From: Mucilaginibacter rivuli
GTDB taxonomy: Bacteria; Bacteroidota; Bacteroidia; Sphingobacteriales; Sphingobacteriaceae
Assembly (NCBI RefSeq): GCF_019391655.1
Contig: NZ_JAHXPQ010000008.1
Location: 180,804-244,803 of the forward strand
Reading direction: 5' to 3'
Length of the DNA: 64,000 bases
The position numbers were made by a program, and so were the translations under genes. The notes below the pieces were generated by a model that saw only the letters and a list, made by a program, of their open reading frames with translations, was not told the DNA's origin and searched no databases. Below are positions 34,534-43,801 of this stretch, piece by piece (positions within the stretch are counted from its first letter, which is position 1; each line of letters begins with the position of its first letter).

Positions 34534-37101
34534 ATGCGCAACTTTTTTAAACTGATATGTTTATGTTTCACTGCCTTGCTCCTGTTTACGGCAGCTGAAA
34601 ACAGTTGCGCACAACAGGCAGATACCGTAAAAATTATAAAACCTGCTACAATTGTTAAAGCCAAAAAGCAACTTTCGGTAAAAGACTCTACCCGTAGGGC
34701 TATTTTAAAGCGTAGCGCCATCATACGCTCGTTTAAACATTCTGATGGTGTGGTAAACGATTTGCTCGATAAGATAGATACTTATACCAGCGGATATAAT
34801 GATAAAATGACCGATCTGGACCATGGCTTTGATACATTGGAAATAAGCCAGCGCCTGGGGACATTGGAGCGCCGCATGGCTTTGATGAAAACCACTATTA
34901 ACAACTCCAACACAATGGGTTATCTTGTCACCATCCGTGATCTGATCGATCATGTAGGCGAGCAAACCAAAGAATGGCAAGACCGGCTGAACACCTATAG
35001 CGATAAGCTGGACACCACCCGCCAATGCATTACGCAATTTAATAAAGACACAACCTTTGATACCGAACCCCAGGATAGTGTACTGCAGATTAAAATTGCC
35101 TTGCAGATATACGCCCTCAGAAAAAAATGGGACAGATTAGATTCGGCGAGCCAGAAAGCGGTTATACGTATCGGGATAATGGCTAACCGTGTTTCATCGC
35201 TTTCTATTTTGCTTATCGATCTGGATAACCGTATAGACGACAAGATACACGATTTTACCCTGAACGCCCTCGAAAACGAATACGGATTTATCTGGGATAT
35301 GCACAAAAAAAACAGCTCTGCCCGGTTAGATACTGCTGTTGTTAAAACGTACGCGCTCAACAGTAAGCTTTACAAGTATTTTTTTATCAATAAAACCAAT
35401 TACTACGGGCACCTGGGCAGCATACTTTTACTTATAGGCTTTTTTGCCTGGATATATTCCAGCAAAAGCAAGTTAGCCCGGGTTAATGAAAATTACAAAA
35501 CCGCTTTCGATCAAACTCATTATATCGTAAAACACCCCTACTTAACTACAGTAGCGGTATTCGCGCTTATCGCACCCTATTTTTATGATCACCCCGCGCT
35601 AATATTCACGCAAACGATGCTCATCATCATGATGGCATCAATAGGTTCATTAATTAAAACCAACTGGCCAAAACCGTTATTCAAATTTTGGCAGGTACTC
35701 ATGGTTTTGGTGGTAATATTCAGCATCAGCGGGCTGATGATATTGACCACTAATATTGAGCGTATACTGCTTTTATTATTATCAATATGGGCAATTTACG
35801 CAGCTTTCCAATTGTTAAAATACCTTAAACGCAAACCCGATGGTTACCCGCCCTACCTTTCCATCGCCATCAAAATATTTGTATTTGTACAGTCTGTCGC
35901 GTTTTTATTGAATGTAGCGGGCAGGTTTAGTATAAGTAAAATAGCGGGTAGCATGGCCGTGTTTAACCTTTGCCTGGCCATGGGTTTTTATTTGTTAGTG
36001 CAAATATTAATGGAGGGTTTGTTTTTGCAACTGGAAGCCAATAAAAAAACGGATAACACCAGCGTAGCATCATACCTGGAGTTTAAAGTATTGCAAAAGA
36101 AGTTCAAAGATGCTATTGTAAATATTACCGCGTTACTTTGGTTAGTGGCGCTGGCTAAAAACCTGGTTATTGATGATTATTTATATGATAACATATCCGA
36201 TTTTTTAAACAACCACCAGGTTAGTTCAACAGCTTTTACTTTTAAAAGTATACTTGTATTTGTATTTGTAATATGGGTATCGGGCATACTGGCGCGCATT
36301 ATCAGCTATTTTTACGATTTTACCGCGCAACAAACCAAGCTTACACCCGAGGCTAAAAAAACGCGCTCTTCAATCCTGCTTATCCGTTTAACCATATTTA
36401 TCATCGGCTTCTTTATCGCGATAAACGCGGCAGGCATACCGTTAAGCCAGGTAACTTTAATTATTGGTGCATTGGGCGTAGGTATCGGTTTTGGTTTACA
36501 GAATTTAGTAAACAATTTAGTGTCGGGTATTATCCTTGCTTTTGAAAAACCCATACAGGTTGGCGATGTGATAGAAGTAGCCAATAAATCGGGTACGATA
36601 ATAGAGATCGGTATCCGCTCCAGTAAAATATCATGTGGCGATGGCTCTGAACTCATCGTTCCTAATGGCGACCTGATATCACAACACGTAGTTAACTGGA
36701 CGTTGAGCGATAACAACAGGCGTATAGAACTCATTATCCGTGTTGAGTATGGTAGCGATGTAACCAAAGTGCAGGAAATTTTACATCATATCATTGATAC
36801 TCACGATGACATCATGAAACTGCCAAAGCCATCGGTATACCTTCATAACTTCAGCGAGAGTTCAATTGATTTCAGGATGTTTTTCTGGGCATCAGACCTA
36901 AGCACATGGCTAAGCCTGAAAAGCAGCGTACTAAGTGAAATATATGCCCGGTTTGCCAAAGAAGGCATCGAAATACCGCACGGAAAAAATGATATCCAGT
37001 TATCCTTCCCCGAAGGTGCAGAACAGGAAATTAAAAAGGCCGCGGCTGTTAAAAAGACATCAAAGCTGGTTAAAGGAAATCCGAAGGATCAAGATCAGTA
37101 A
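34534..37101 (+). CDS. Large mechanosensitive channel of the MscS family
   Basis: The protein has 855 residues, with a signal-like N-terminus (1-25). A long periplasmic helical domain (about 30-290) contains coiled-coil segments. At least eight transmembrane helices lie between 295 and 640. The conserved MscS core has the pore-lining GALGVGIGFGLQNLVNNLVS at about 643-662, then FEKPIQVGDVIEV and the cytosolic beta domain. This matches the MscK/YjeP-like long subfamily, and not the 286-residue MscS. It opens on hypo-osmotic shock to release solutes. The Lys-rich C-terminal tail overlaps the convergent glycosyltransferase by 32 bp. Confidence 0.92.
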   Translation: MRNFFKLICLCFTALLLFTAAENSCAQQADTVKIIKPATIVKAKKQLSVKDSTRRAILKRSAIIRSFKHSDGVVNDLLDKIDTYTSGYNDKMTDLDHGFDTLEISQRLGTLERRMALMKTTINNSNTMGYLVTIRDLIDHVGEQTKEWQDRLNTYSDKLDTTRQCITQFNKDTTFDTEPQDSVLQIKIALQIYALRKKWDRLDSASQKAVIRIGIMANRVSSLSILLIDLDNRIDDKIHDFTLNALENEYGFIWDMHKKNSSARLDTAVVKTYALNSKLYKYFFINKTNYYGHLGSILLLIGFFAWIYSSKSKLARVNENYKTAFDQTHYIVKHPYLTTVAVFALIAPYFYDHPALIFTQTMLIIMMASIGSLIKTNWPKPLFKFWQVLMVLVVIFSISGLMILTTNIERILLLLLSIWAIYAAFQLLKYLKRKPDGYPPYLSIAIKIFVFVQSVAFLLNVAGRFSISKIAGSMAVFNLCLAMGFYLLVQILMEGLFLQLEANKKTDNTSVASYLEFKVLQKKFKDAIVNITALLWLVALAKNLVIDDYLYDNISDFLNNHQVSSTAFTFKSILVFVFVIWVSGILARIISYFYDFTAQQTKLTPEAKKTRSSILLIRLTIFIIGFFIAINAAGIPLSQVTLIIGALGVGIGFGLQNLVNNLVSGIILAFEKPIQVGDVIEVANKSGTIIEIGIRSSKISCGDGSELIVPNGDLISQHVVNWTLSDNNRRIELIIRVEYGSDVTKVQEILHHIIDTHDDIMKLPKPSVYLHNFSESSIDFRMFFWASDLSTWLSLKSSVLSEIYARFAKEGIEIPHGKNDIQLSFPEGAEQEIKKAAAVKKTSKLVKGNPKDQDQ

Positions 37102-38101
37102 AATGCTTTTTGCCTTTGGCGAAGAAAGCGATGATAACGCTCTTTTTGTACATCCCGTGAAGGTTATAATTGCGGTACCGCGATTTTACTGAAGTAATGC
37201 TTTTGTTAAACAACCGCACCAAAAAACTCTGGTGCGCCCGGCTCACTGCCCAGGCATCTTTGCGTTTGCCCTCACTCAAAAAGCGCAGTAAAGCGATAAA
37301 ATCAAAGCAAATCCTTACCGGGATAATAAAACAGGCCCGCCCAAAGGGAAGGTTCTTTTTTAACAGGATAAGGTTATTGCGGAAATTGAGATACGTTTTA
37401 AATGGGTTCTCCGCATTCAGCGTACCGCCACCAACGTGGTATACTTCCGATTCGGCGCAGTACATCACTTTCAGCCCCTTATTCTTTAAGCGCCAGCACA
37501 GGTCTATCTCTTCCATGTGGGCAAAAAAGCGGTCGTCAAAACCACCGCACTCATCCCAGTATTTCTTTTTGATGAACAGGGCCGCACCCGATGCCCAAAA
37601 TACCTCGTGCGAAACATTATACTGACCCCTGTCCTCCTCAATGTCAAAAAATATACGGCCCTGGCAAAACGGGTATCCAAAATGATCTATAAACCCTCCT
37701 GCAGCACCTGCATGCTCAAAATGCGTTTTTTGGCGGAATGATTTTATTTTAGGAGCAGCCGCGGCTATCAGATGGTCGGTTTCCATCAATGCGATCACAG
37801 GCTCCATCCATCCCGGCACCACTTCAATATCCGAGTTCAATAAAATATAGTAGTCGGCTTTAACTTGTTTCAGTACGCGATTATAACCACCTGTAAAGCC
37901 GTAGTTCGCATCGTTTTGTATAATGGCTATATCCGGGTAAGTAGTTCTTAAAAACTCAACAGAATCATCCGTAGATGCATTATCGCCAACCACAACTTCA
38001 AAATTGGTATAAGTTGATGCCATTACCGACGGCAAAAAATCATGGAGGTATTTTTTACCGTTCCAGTTTAAAATAACAATGGCTACTTTGGGCTGGCTCA
38101 T
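37070..38101 (-). CDS. Family 2 glycosyltransferase (rhamnosyltransferase-like)
   Basis: Start at the ATG at 38101, whose ATGA overlaps the stop of the upstream acyltransferase; 343 residues. The GT-A fold shows VAIVILNWNGKKYL, VGDNASTDDSVEFL and ILLNSDIEVVPGW, where the DxD-equivalent Asp binds the sugar nucleotide and metal. HMEEIDLCWRLKNKGLKV is the ED-type catalytic region near the acceptor site. A hydrophobic segment at about 270-290 suggests peripheral membrane contact. Coupling with a lipid A-type acyltransferase suggests a role in surface glycolipid or LPS synthesis; the sugar is unknown. Confidence 0.9.
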   Translation of the reverse strand: MSQPKVAIVILNWNGKKYLHDFLPSVMASTYTNFEVVVGDNASTDDSVEFLRTTYPDIAIIQNDANYGFTGGYNRVLKQVKADYYILLNSDIEVVPGWMEPVIALMETDHLIAAAAPKIKSFRQKTHFEHAGAAGGFIDHFGYPFCQGRIFFDIEEDRGQYNVSHEVFWASGAALFIKKKYWDECGGFDDRFFAHMEEIDLCWRLKNKGLKVMYCAESEVYHVGGGTLNAENPFKTYLNFRNNLILLKKNLPFGRACFIIPVRICFDFIALLRFLSEGKRKDAWAVSRAHQSFLVRLFNKSITSVKSRYRNYNLHGMYKKSVIIAFFAKGKKHFTDLDPSDFL

Positions 38102-38982
38102 CTGTTCATATCCTCCGGCATATATTTCCACCTTCTGTGCGACCATAGCCAAAACTCGGGTTCGCGCTTTATCATATCTTCAAGGTGTTTAACATATAGT
38201 TCTGTTATTTCGTTAGGGTTGGTTTCTTTTGGTTTATCGGCCAAAGGCACAAAGGTATACTCATAATAGCCACGTTTCAAATATTTCACATCGCCAAATA
38301 AAACAACGCTGTTAAACATGGTTCCCATTTTTTCGGCACCCATAAAAAAGGCAGTTGGCTGGTTTAAAAATTGTGTAAAGTATTGTGCCTCGTGCTTCAC
38401 AGGTGCCTGGTCTGAGGCCAATACAGTAAATGTCAGTTCATTTTTCAACTCCACTAACTTACGCAACGTATTTCGCATCGGCACTAATAAAACACCAAAA
38501 CGGCCGCGCATTTTTTTGTAATACGTATCCGACTCTTTGTTGTTCAACGGTTTATATACCATTATTTTTTTATACTGTGGTATCAGGCTGAAGCGCAACA
38601 CGCACAACTCCCAGTTGCAATAATGGCCTACCGCGGCAAACATGCTCCTGCCCTCTTTGTAGTATTTTTCAACAAGTTCCGGGTTAGTGAGGTGCATCCT
38701 TTTCAGCACCTGCTTTTCGGATATGGAAAGCATTTTAATGGTTTCCACCATCAGGTCGGCCATGTAATGGTAATACCTTTTAGCTATTCGTTTTATCTCT
38801 TCGTCGCTTTTTTCGGGAAAAGAATTGGCCAGGTTATCATGCACTACCTTGCGGCGATAACCGGGAACGTAATAAAGAATTATGAACAGGAAATCGGCTA
38901 TGAGATACAGTATCCAAAAGGGCAGCAGCGATAATAGGTACAAAAAGAATATAACTAAACCTGAAAGCCCTTTTTTAATCAT
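38098..38982 (-). CDS. Lysophospholipid/lipid A acyltransferase (LpxL/HtrB family)
   Basis: Start at the ATG at 38982, giving an immediate N-terminal membrane helix (GLSGLVIFFLYLLSLLPF) and 294 residues. The catalytic His-x4-Glu motif is GHYCNWELC at about residue 115. ASDQAPVK and FMGAEKMG are further family blocks, and WLWSHRRWK at the end is the conserved tail. Relatives add secondary acyl chains to lipid A in the inner membrane. It forms an operon with the following glycosyltransferase and is divergent from a WbqC gene, 41 bp away. This cluster points to envelope lipid or polysaccharide synthesis. Confidence 0.92.
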   Translation of the reverse strand: MIKKGLSGLVIFFLYLLSLLPFWILYLIADFLFIILYYVPGYRRKVVHDNLANSFPEKSDEEIKRIAKRYYHYMADLMVETIKMLSISEKQVLKRMHLTNPELVEKYYKEGRSMFAAVGHYCNWELCVLRFSLIPQYKKIMVYKPLNNKESDTYYKKMRGRFGVLLVPMRNTLRKLVELKNELTFTVLASDQAPVKHEAQYFTQFLNQPTAFFMGAEKMGTMFNSVVLFGDVKYLKRGYYEYTFVPLADKPKETNPNEITELYVKHLEDMIKREPEFWLWSHRRWKYMPEDMNR

Positions 38983-39005
38983 TATTTTTGCAAAATTCGC
39001 GACCA

Positions 39006-39013
39006 CAAACATA
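39006..39013 (-). promoter_or_regulatory. Candidate -7 element for the acyltransferase operon
   Basis: Minus-strand TATGTTTG matches TAnnTTTG, 23 nt before the ATG, in the 41-bp divergent gap. A -33 TTTG is not clear. Confidence 0.4.
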
Positions 39014-39023
39014 AAAAATATAT

Positions 39024-39671
39024 ATGACCGAAGCAGGTGCTGTTTTACCAATGTTTTATTTACCCCCTGTTGAGTATTTTATCCAGCTCAACAAACACAA
39101 AGCCAATATTTTAATTGAGCACGAAGAGCATTTGGTAAAGCAAAGCTACCGTAACCGTGCGCATATTTATTCGCCTGATGGGTTGCTGCCTTTAACTGTT
39201 CCGGTGGTAAAAGGATCTAAAACGCACACCAAAGTTAAAGATGTTAAAATAAGTTATGATTTTAAATGGCAGCGACTGCACTGGATGAGCCTGCAAAATT
39301 GCTACCGCCGCTCAACATATTTTGAATTTTACGAGGATGATTACGCCCCCTTTTACGAAAAGCGATTTGAATACCTGTTCGATTTTAACGAGCAGTTATT
39401 TAACACTATTTTAAAACAGGTTAAGATAAAGGCAAACTTAAAATTTACCGAAGAATATATGCCAGCCTATCCTGACATGGCAGACCTACGCGCATCGCTC
39501 GATCCTAAAAAGCCAATAACAACCGGCCAAAAACCATACTTCCAGCTTTTTGAAGAACGATGTGGCTTTTTAGAGAATTTGAGCATAGTTGACCTGCTGT
39601 TTAACCACGGGCCGCAGGCTGCATCCTACTTAGCCCCCTACCCCCCTGAAGGGGGAATTGAAAAGCTTTAA
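39024..39671 (+). CDS. WbqC-like family protein
   Basis: The 215-residue protein begins with the family signature LPMFYLPPVEYFIQLNKHKANI, followed by YSPDGLLPLTVPV, KWQRLHWMSLQNCYRRSTYFEFY and YEKRFEYLFDFNEQLF. WbqC-like proteins are found in O-antigen and surface polysaccharide loci; a catalytic role in sugar modification has been proposed but is unproven to my knowledge. The last residues, YLAPYPPEGGIEKL, are encoded by a GC-rich palindromic repeat whose inverse copy lies beyond the terminator. The C-terminus has therefore been replaced or extended by repeat DNA. Divergent from the acyltransferase operon. Confidence 0.88.
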   Translation: MTEAGAVLPMFYLPPVEYFIQLNKHKANILIEHEEHLVKQSYRNRAHIYSPDGLLPLTVPVVKGSKTHTKVKDVKISYDFKWQRLHWMSLQNCYRRSTYFEFYEDDYAPFYEKRFEYLFDFNEQLFNTILKQVKIKANLKFTEEYMPAYPDMADLRASLDPKKPITTGQKPYFQLFEERCGFLENLSIVDLLFNHGPQAASYLAPYPPEGGIEKL

Positions 39672-39759
39672 AAAAAGCGCTTGGTGATTTTCACCAAGCG
39701 CTTTTTTAGTTTTTATCTGTAGCAAACTCTTAGTTCCCCCTTCAGGGGGTTAGGGGGCT
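39632..39759. repeat. GC-rich inverted repeat pair flanking a terminator
   Basis: Arms 39632-39657 and 39734-39759 are inverse copies matching at 25 of 26 positions; the core is CCCCCTGAAGGGGGAA. The left arm forms the end of the WbqC gene and the right arm ends at the msrA stop codon. Each arm is itself a CCCCCTGAAGGGGG palindrome. This type of element is scattered in Sphingobacteriia intergenic DNA. Confidence 0.8.
39671..39707. terminator. Bidirectional terminator between wbqC-like and msrA
   Basis: 17-bp perfect arms (39671-39687 with 39691-39707) around a TTT loop, with A- and T-runs on both sides. It serves both convergent genes. Confidence 0.92.
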
Positions 39760-40401
39760 TTATTTCTTAAACTCCGGCTTCAACAAATCGGGTACCGCGG
39801 CGCGCATTTTCATTACTTTTGGTACCGATACACCTTGTATATAGCCGCTTTCAGGGTGTATGCGATAATATCCCTGGTGGTAAACTTCGGCGGCGTATAA
39901 TACTTTATACGGTTCAACTTTGGTAACAATGGCCGCGTTATAATGCTTGGTTGCATTTACTTTTTTGATCTCATCCATTACAATAGCCTTTTCTTCGGGT
40001 GTGCGGTACCAAATTTCAGAGCGATAATCATCACCTTCATCCGGGCCTTGATAATTCAGCTCTGTTGGATTATGCGCGTATAAAAACGCATGCACCAATT
40101 GCTGGTAAGTAATTACTTTCGGGTCGTAGTAGATCTGCACCGATTCGGCATGGCCTGTATTCTTTTCGCATACCTGCTCGTAGGTAGGGTTTTTAACTGT
40201 TCCACCGGCATATCCTGCTATAACCTGGTTAACGCCCTTTAATTCGCGCATGGCCTCTGTCATAGCCCAGAAACAGCCTCCTGCAAAGGTGGCTAACTTT
40301 TCATTAGGCTTGGGTTCGGGTAGTTTGGCTATCGAATGATCCTGCGCGTTAACGCATCCATAAAATACTATCGCCAATAAAAACAAACTTAGGTTCTTCA
40401 T
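39760..40401 (-). CDS. msrA: Peptide-methionine (S)-S-oxide reductase MsrA, exported
   Basis: This 213-residue protein has an N-terminal signal ending FYGC (Cys16, possible lipoprotein) and so probably acts in the periplasm. ATFAGGCFWAMTEAM holds the catalytic Cys. GYAGGTVKNPTYEQVC, TGHAESVQIYYDP and HNPTELNYQGPDEGDDYRS are the standard substrate-binding blocks. A C-terminal resolving Cys is not evident in the usual place, so recycling may rely on a separate thioredoxin. It repairs methionine sulfoxide in envelope proteins. Single gene; the 3' end lies at the right arm of the GC-rich repeat. Confidence 0.94.
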   Translation of the reverse strand: MKNLSLFLLAIVFYGCVNAQDHSIAKLPEPKPNEKLATFAGGCFWAMTEAMRELKGVNQVIAGYAGGTVKNPTYEQVCEKNTGHAESVQIYYDPKVITYQQLVHAFLYAHNPTELNYQGPDEGDDYRSEIWYRTPEEKAIVMDEIKKVNATKHYNAAIVTKVEPYKVLYAAEVYHQGYYRIHPESGYIQGVSVPKVMKMRAAVPDLLKPEFKK

Positions 40402-40521
40402 GATTTTTTTGATTCTTAATGCAATTTACGTTTTTAGTCGAATGATGGTTGTATACCTTACAGCCGCTTTCATCATTTCAGTTTCATATTTGGTATGACG
40501 GCTTTTAACCCATTAGGTTTA

Positions 40522-40761
40522 TTAAACCTGGCCACGTTTTATAGGGAGGAGCAGGTATTCCAATCCATTGATCTTTATCTCGTGTATGGTGTGCAGCAGC
40601 ATCCCCAAATTACCCGGTGGGAAACCCTGGGTGTACATCCACTCTAAGTAATGTACGGGCAAGTTACATATCAGCGTGCCCTTGTATTTACCGTAAGGCA
40701 TGGGCGTAATAACGAGCTTTTTTAAGATATCAGGATTCAAATGGTTGTGGTGTATCAGCAC
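40522..40761 (-). CDS. DUF3820 family small protein
   Basis: This 79-residue protein is read from a GTG start. ITPMPYGKYKGTLICNLPVHYLEWMYTQG is the DUF3820 pattern: a G-K-Y/H-KG turn followed by LPxxYLxW. The family is predicted cytosolic, with some members linked to quorum-sensing or exonuclease neighbours; no activity is known. It is separated from msrA by 120 bp with no visible terminator. No ATG exists upstream in frame. Confidence 0.75.
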   Translation of the reverse strand: MLIHHNHLNPDILKKLVITPMPYGKYKGTLICNLPVHYLEWMYTQGFPPGNLGMLLHTIHEIKINGLEYLLLPIKRGQV

Positions 40762-40967
40762 AAATATAATAACCTAAGCCAACCTTTTCTGTAAACTGCA
40801 GGCAATAAAAATAGCCCGCAACTGCTGATGTTGCAGTTATGTATAACGCTTAACTGTTCTTGTTTAAATAATTATTACCTGTTGATTAAATAATCTGCAC
40901 TTCGCAGATTATACCAAACAGAAAACACTATCCCATGTTAATACTCAAACCAAATACAAAAAAGTAT

Positions 40968-41210
40968 ATGAAAACGTTTGAAACCACATTAACCGGAAGT
41001 GACGATAATATTGATGGCATTGTAAGCGTATTACCAGAGTCGCCATACCCGGAGACTTACCAATTTAACTCGATTGATGATTCCTTACATTTGGTTATTG
41101 CTAAAGACATTGACGGCAACTGGATACGCATTGGCGGCAGCGAGCCATATCTGTTAGGCTGGGTTGATGAACTGGCCGATAAGATAGGACGCTCGAAGCA
41201 ATCAGCGTAG
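40968..41210 (+). CDS. Hypothetical small protein (80 aa)
   Basis: I chose the ATG at 40968, which is preceded by an A-rich leader; the frame also allows an ATG at 40935 (91 residues). The sequence (MKTFETTLTGSDDNIDG, then IAKDIDGNWIRIGGSEPYL, then WVDELADKI) is acidic with beta-strand-like spacing and has no signal peptide, cysteines or membrane helix. I do not recognise the family. It is convergent with the GH1 gene with a 19-bp gap. Base composition is like the neighbours, so it is probably a real gene. Confidence 0.6.
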   Translation: MKTFETTLTGSDDNIDGIVSVLPESPYPETYQFNSIDDSLHLVIAKDIDGNWIRIGGSEPYLLGWVDELADKIGRSKQSA

Positions 41211-41229
41211 TAATGTATAATAAGCTTGC

Positions 41230-42582
41230 CTATTTCAAAAACCTCCCGTACCATAAACCTGATTCTTTTATGGTACGCTGCAATGTTTTAAAATCAATGT
41301 GGATAATGCCAAAACGCGCGTGGTAGCCTTCGGCCCATTCAAAATTATCCATTAAGGTCCATACAAAATAACCTTTTACATTGCAGCCTTCGTTTTTGGC
41401 TCTTAATACCTGGGCAATGTGTTGTTGCAGGTATTCAAGGCGTTGCGGATCGTTTACTTTATTATCAACAACCTCATCCGGGAAAGCGGCGCCGTTCTCG
41501 GTGATGATAAGTTTTTTAACGCTTGGGTAAGCGCAGAATTTTTTGATCACTTCGTAAATGGCATCAGGATATATCTCCCATCCCATCGCGGTTTCGGGTA
41601 CGCCACGTTTTTTAGCTTTTACAAGTTTAGCGCCAATATAGGGTACAAAAAAGGAAGCCTTTACAATTTCGCGGGTATAGTTTTGTATGCCGATAAAATC
41701 AAAATCAAACTTCATCAACTCCTCGTCGCCGGGTTTAATAAAATGTTTAATCTCGCTGAATACTTTTACCTCATTCGGGTAACCCATACCCGATACCGCT
41801 TCGATAAACAAACGGTTAATAAAAGCATCGGCACGTTTAGCGGCCGCAACATCACGCGGCTTTTGCGAGTAAGGCTCAATATGTGAGCAGGAAAATGTAG
41901 TACCAATTTGCGCTTGCGGCAGTAACTCACGTAATATGCGCCCGCCTGCTGCCATACATAAAACGGCGTGGTGCACAGCAGGTAAAAAATTACGGATGCC
42001 TGTACGCCCCGGGGCATGAATACCTAAAAAATAACCCGCCCCTGTAAATACTGCAGGTTCGTTCATTACCATCCAGTGCTTTACGCGGTCGCCAAAGCTC
42101 TGGGCGCAAACGCGCACGTAATCACTAAACCAGTTTACAATTTCGCGGTTGGTCCAGCCACCGCGTATTTCAAGTTCAAAAGGCAGATCCCAATGATATA
42201 CAGTTATCCAGGGTTCAACACCTTGCTCCAGACAAAAGTCAATTACTTTATTGTAAAAATCTATCCCGGCTTTATTAACCTCGCCGGTGCCTTTTGGCAT
42301 TATGCGTGGCCAGGCAATAGAAAACCTAAAGTTAGGAATGTTTAATTGTTTAATAAGCAGGATATCCTCACGGTAGCGGTTATAAAAATCGCTGGCGATG
42401 CGGGCGTTATCATTATTGAGTATTTTACCCTTGGTGTCTGCAAAAACATCCCAGATAGATTGACCCCGGCCATCAACATCATGGGCACCTTCAATTTGCG
42501 CTGAGGCTACAGAAACTCCCCATGTAAAATCATCACCAAAAAGGGCCTTGTTAAGATTATTATTTTCGATAGCAGAACTCAT
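41230..42582 (-). CDS. Glycoside hydrolase family 1 beta-glucosidase
   Basis: Start at the ATG at 42582 (450 residues); another ATG lies five codons upstream. The (beta/alpha)8 barrel starts DDFTWGVSVASAQIEGAHD. The acid/base Glu is in WMVMNEPAVF and the nucleophile in LIITENGAAF, with WTLMDNFEWAEGY as the third signature and VYHWDLPFELEIRGGW as subsite -1. No signal peptide, so it is a cytosolic enzyme that cleaves imported beta-glycosides such as cellobiose. It stands alone with its promoter region probably in the AT-rich 42.6-43.0 kb gap. Confidence 0.95.
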   Translation of the reverse strand: MSSAIENNNLNKALFGDDFTWGVSVASAQIEGAHDVDGRGQSIWDVFADTKGKILNNDNARIASDFYNRYREDILLIKQLNIPNFRFSIAWPRIMPKGTGEVNKAGIDFYNKVIDFCLEQGVEPWITVYHWDLPFELEIRGGWTNREIVNWFSDYVRVCAQSFGDRVKHWMVMNEPAVFTGAGYFLGIHAPGRTGIRNFLPAVHHAVLCMAAGGRILRELLPQAQIGTTFSCSHIEPYSQKPRDVAAAKRADAFINRLFIEAVSGMGYPNEVKVFSEIKHFIKPGDEELMKFDFDFIGIQNYTREIVKASFFVPYIGAKLVKAKKRGVPETAMGWEIYPDAIYEVIKKFCAYPSVKKLIITENGAAFPDEVVDNKVNDPQRLEYLQQHIAQVLRAKNEGCNVKGYFVWTLMDNFEWAEGYHARFGIIHIDFKTLQRTIKESGLWYGRFLK

Positions 42583-42597
42583 TAAAAGTTTGGGCAA

Positions 42598-43021
42598 AAG
42601 TGAATAAGGCCCTAAACTCTAAATTTTAATTTAAAATCAAACAGAAAAAGAAATAATAAATTCAGATCAGTGCATGAACGAAGAGCGCATGCTTCTTAAA
42701 AAAAGCGCCTTTTTGATCGTTCTGATCAGCATAAACAAATTTAAAGATCTCATATGCTATTATTTTATTATTATAAAGGTAAAGGGTAACCATTAAACTA
42801 ACATAAAAGCAATATCATTTGTTTGTTAACAAATGATAAAAACACAGCGCCATTTAAAGAACCGGCTTTTGATATTTTTATTTTATAAATTCTCAAAGAA
42901 ATACATCTTTTAAAAAACAATCATCAACAGATTATTAGAGTTGATATAAATTTAATAATTAAATTCAATATTTTCACTTTATTTCTCAAAACAAAGTATC
43001 TTAGGTAAACCAACCGCTCCC
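42598..43021. other. AT-rich intergenic gap
   Basis: No supported gene. A 40-codon frame (42674-42796) has odd, Ile-rich composition and is not convincing. Small inverted repeats occur near 42675-42725 (GAACGA with TCGTTC; GAGCGC with GCGC), and a 9-bp hairpin TCATTTGTT / AACAAATGA near 42815-42840, none with a T-run. The gap separates the divergent GH1 and lipoprotein genes, so both promoters should lie here, but no clean TAnnTTTG was found. Confidence 0.5.
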
Positions 43022-43801
43022 ATGAAAAAAATATTGTGGCTCAATGTATTAATTGTGCTCGTTTTGTTTACTGCCTGTAATAACCACCTTTACGAGCCCG
43101 CGCTTTATAAAACTGATATCAATTACCAGTTTAAACCCATGGCTGCCGATTCGATTAAATCGGCCAATTCCATTTCAGCGAAACTGAAAGTATCCGGTGG
43201 CACCAATGCCAATGACGCCATTACAATTGGCGAAGTAGCCTACAGCAGGGCAAATACATTTAAGCATTTTAATATTGCCTATGGCGGTTATGGCTTTTTA
43301 GGTGAGTATTACAACAATTCGATTAAAGAGAATGAACCTGGATATTTTGATTTCAAGTACTTCTCCGGGTTTGGGCTTCACTTTTCTGCCAATGCTTATT
43401 TTACTGAAGGCCGAATAGATTACAGGTTTATTGGCTTTGAGGCAGCATTTAGTAAGGAGTTTGGATCGTACCCCGATTTTAGAAAAAGTATTAAAAACAC
43501 GCCAAACTTTTATACTGATGCCAGCACATCACTATTTACAGGAGGCTTAACTACCGAAATTATCTGGCACAGGGAGAATGATCAGGCTATCAAATATGGG
43601 TACCGTTTGTTTTTGGGCACGGTATTCGGCAGCCACGAATTTACAAACCTGGCAAGTTCGGGCAGTGCTTATTCAAGCATAGTAAATACAGGCAGAATGT
43701 GTTATGCCGGCGCTTTATTTGCACAGGTTGACCAATTGCAAATCGTTTTCCAGGTACAGAATTTATCAGGGATTACATTTGGCCTTGGCTATAGTTTCTG
43801 A
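43022..43801 (+). CDS. Hypothetical envelope lipoprotein
   Basis: The 259-residue protein has a lipoprotein signal, VLFTAC (lipidated Cys19). The mature part is rich in Gly, Tyr and Phe with alternating strands (FNIAYGGYGFLGEYY, GFGLHFSANAYFTEG, YRLFLGTVFGSHEF) and ends QNLSGITFGLGYSF, which ends in Phe like many barrel proteins. A lipidated beta-rich outer-membrane or surface protein is likely; the function is unknown. It abuts the lysA stop codon with no gap (43801/43802, convergent). Confidence 0.75.
   Translation: MKKILWLNVLIVLVLFTACNNHLYEPALYKTDINYQFKPMAADSIKSANSISAKLKVSGGTNANDAITIGEVAYSRANTFKHFNIAYGGYGFLGEYYNNSIKENEPGYFDFKYFSGFGLHFSANAYFTEGRIDYRFIGFEAAFSKEFGSYPDFRKSIKNTPNFYTDASTSLFTGGLTTEIIWHRENDQAIKYGYRLFLGTVFGSHEFTNLASSGSAYSSIVNTGRMCYAGALFAQVDQLQIVFQVQNLSGITFGLGYSF

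Noticed and set aside
42674..42796. 40-codon small protein in the GH1-lipoprotein gap
   Set aside because: Ile-rich, irregular composition, overlaps small inverted repeats, and no promoter or terminator supports it.
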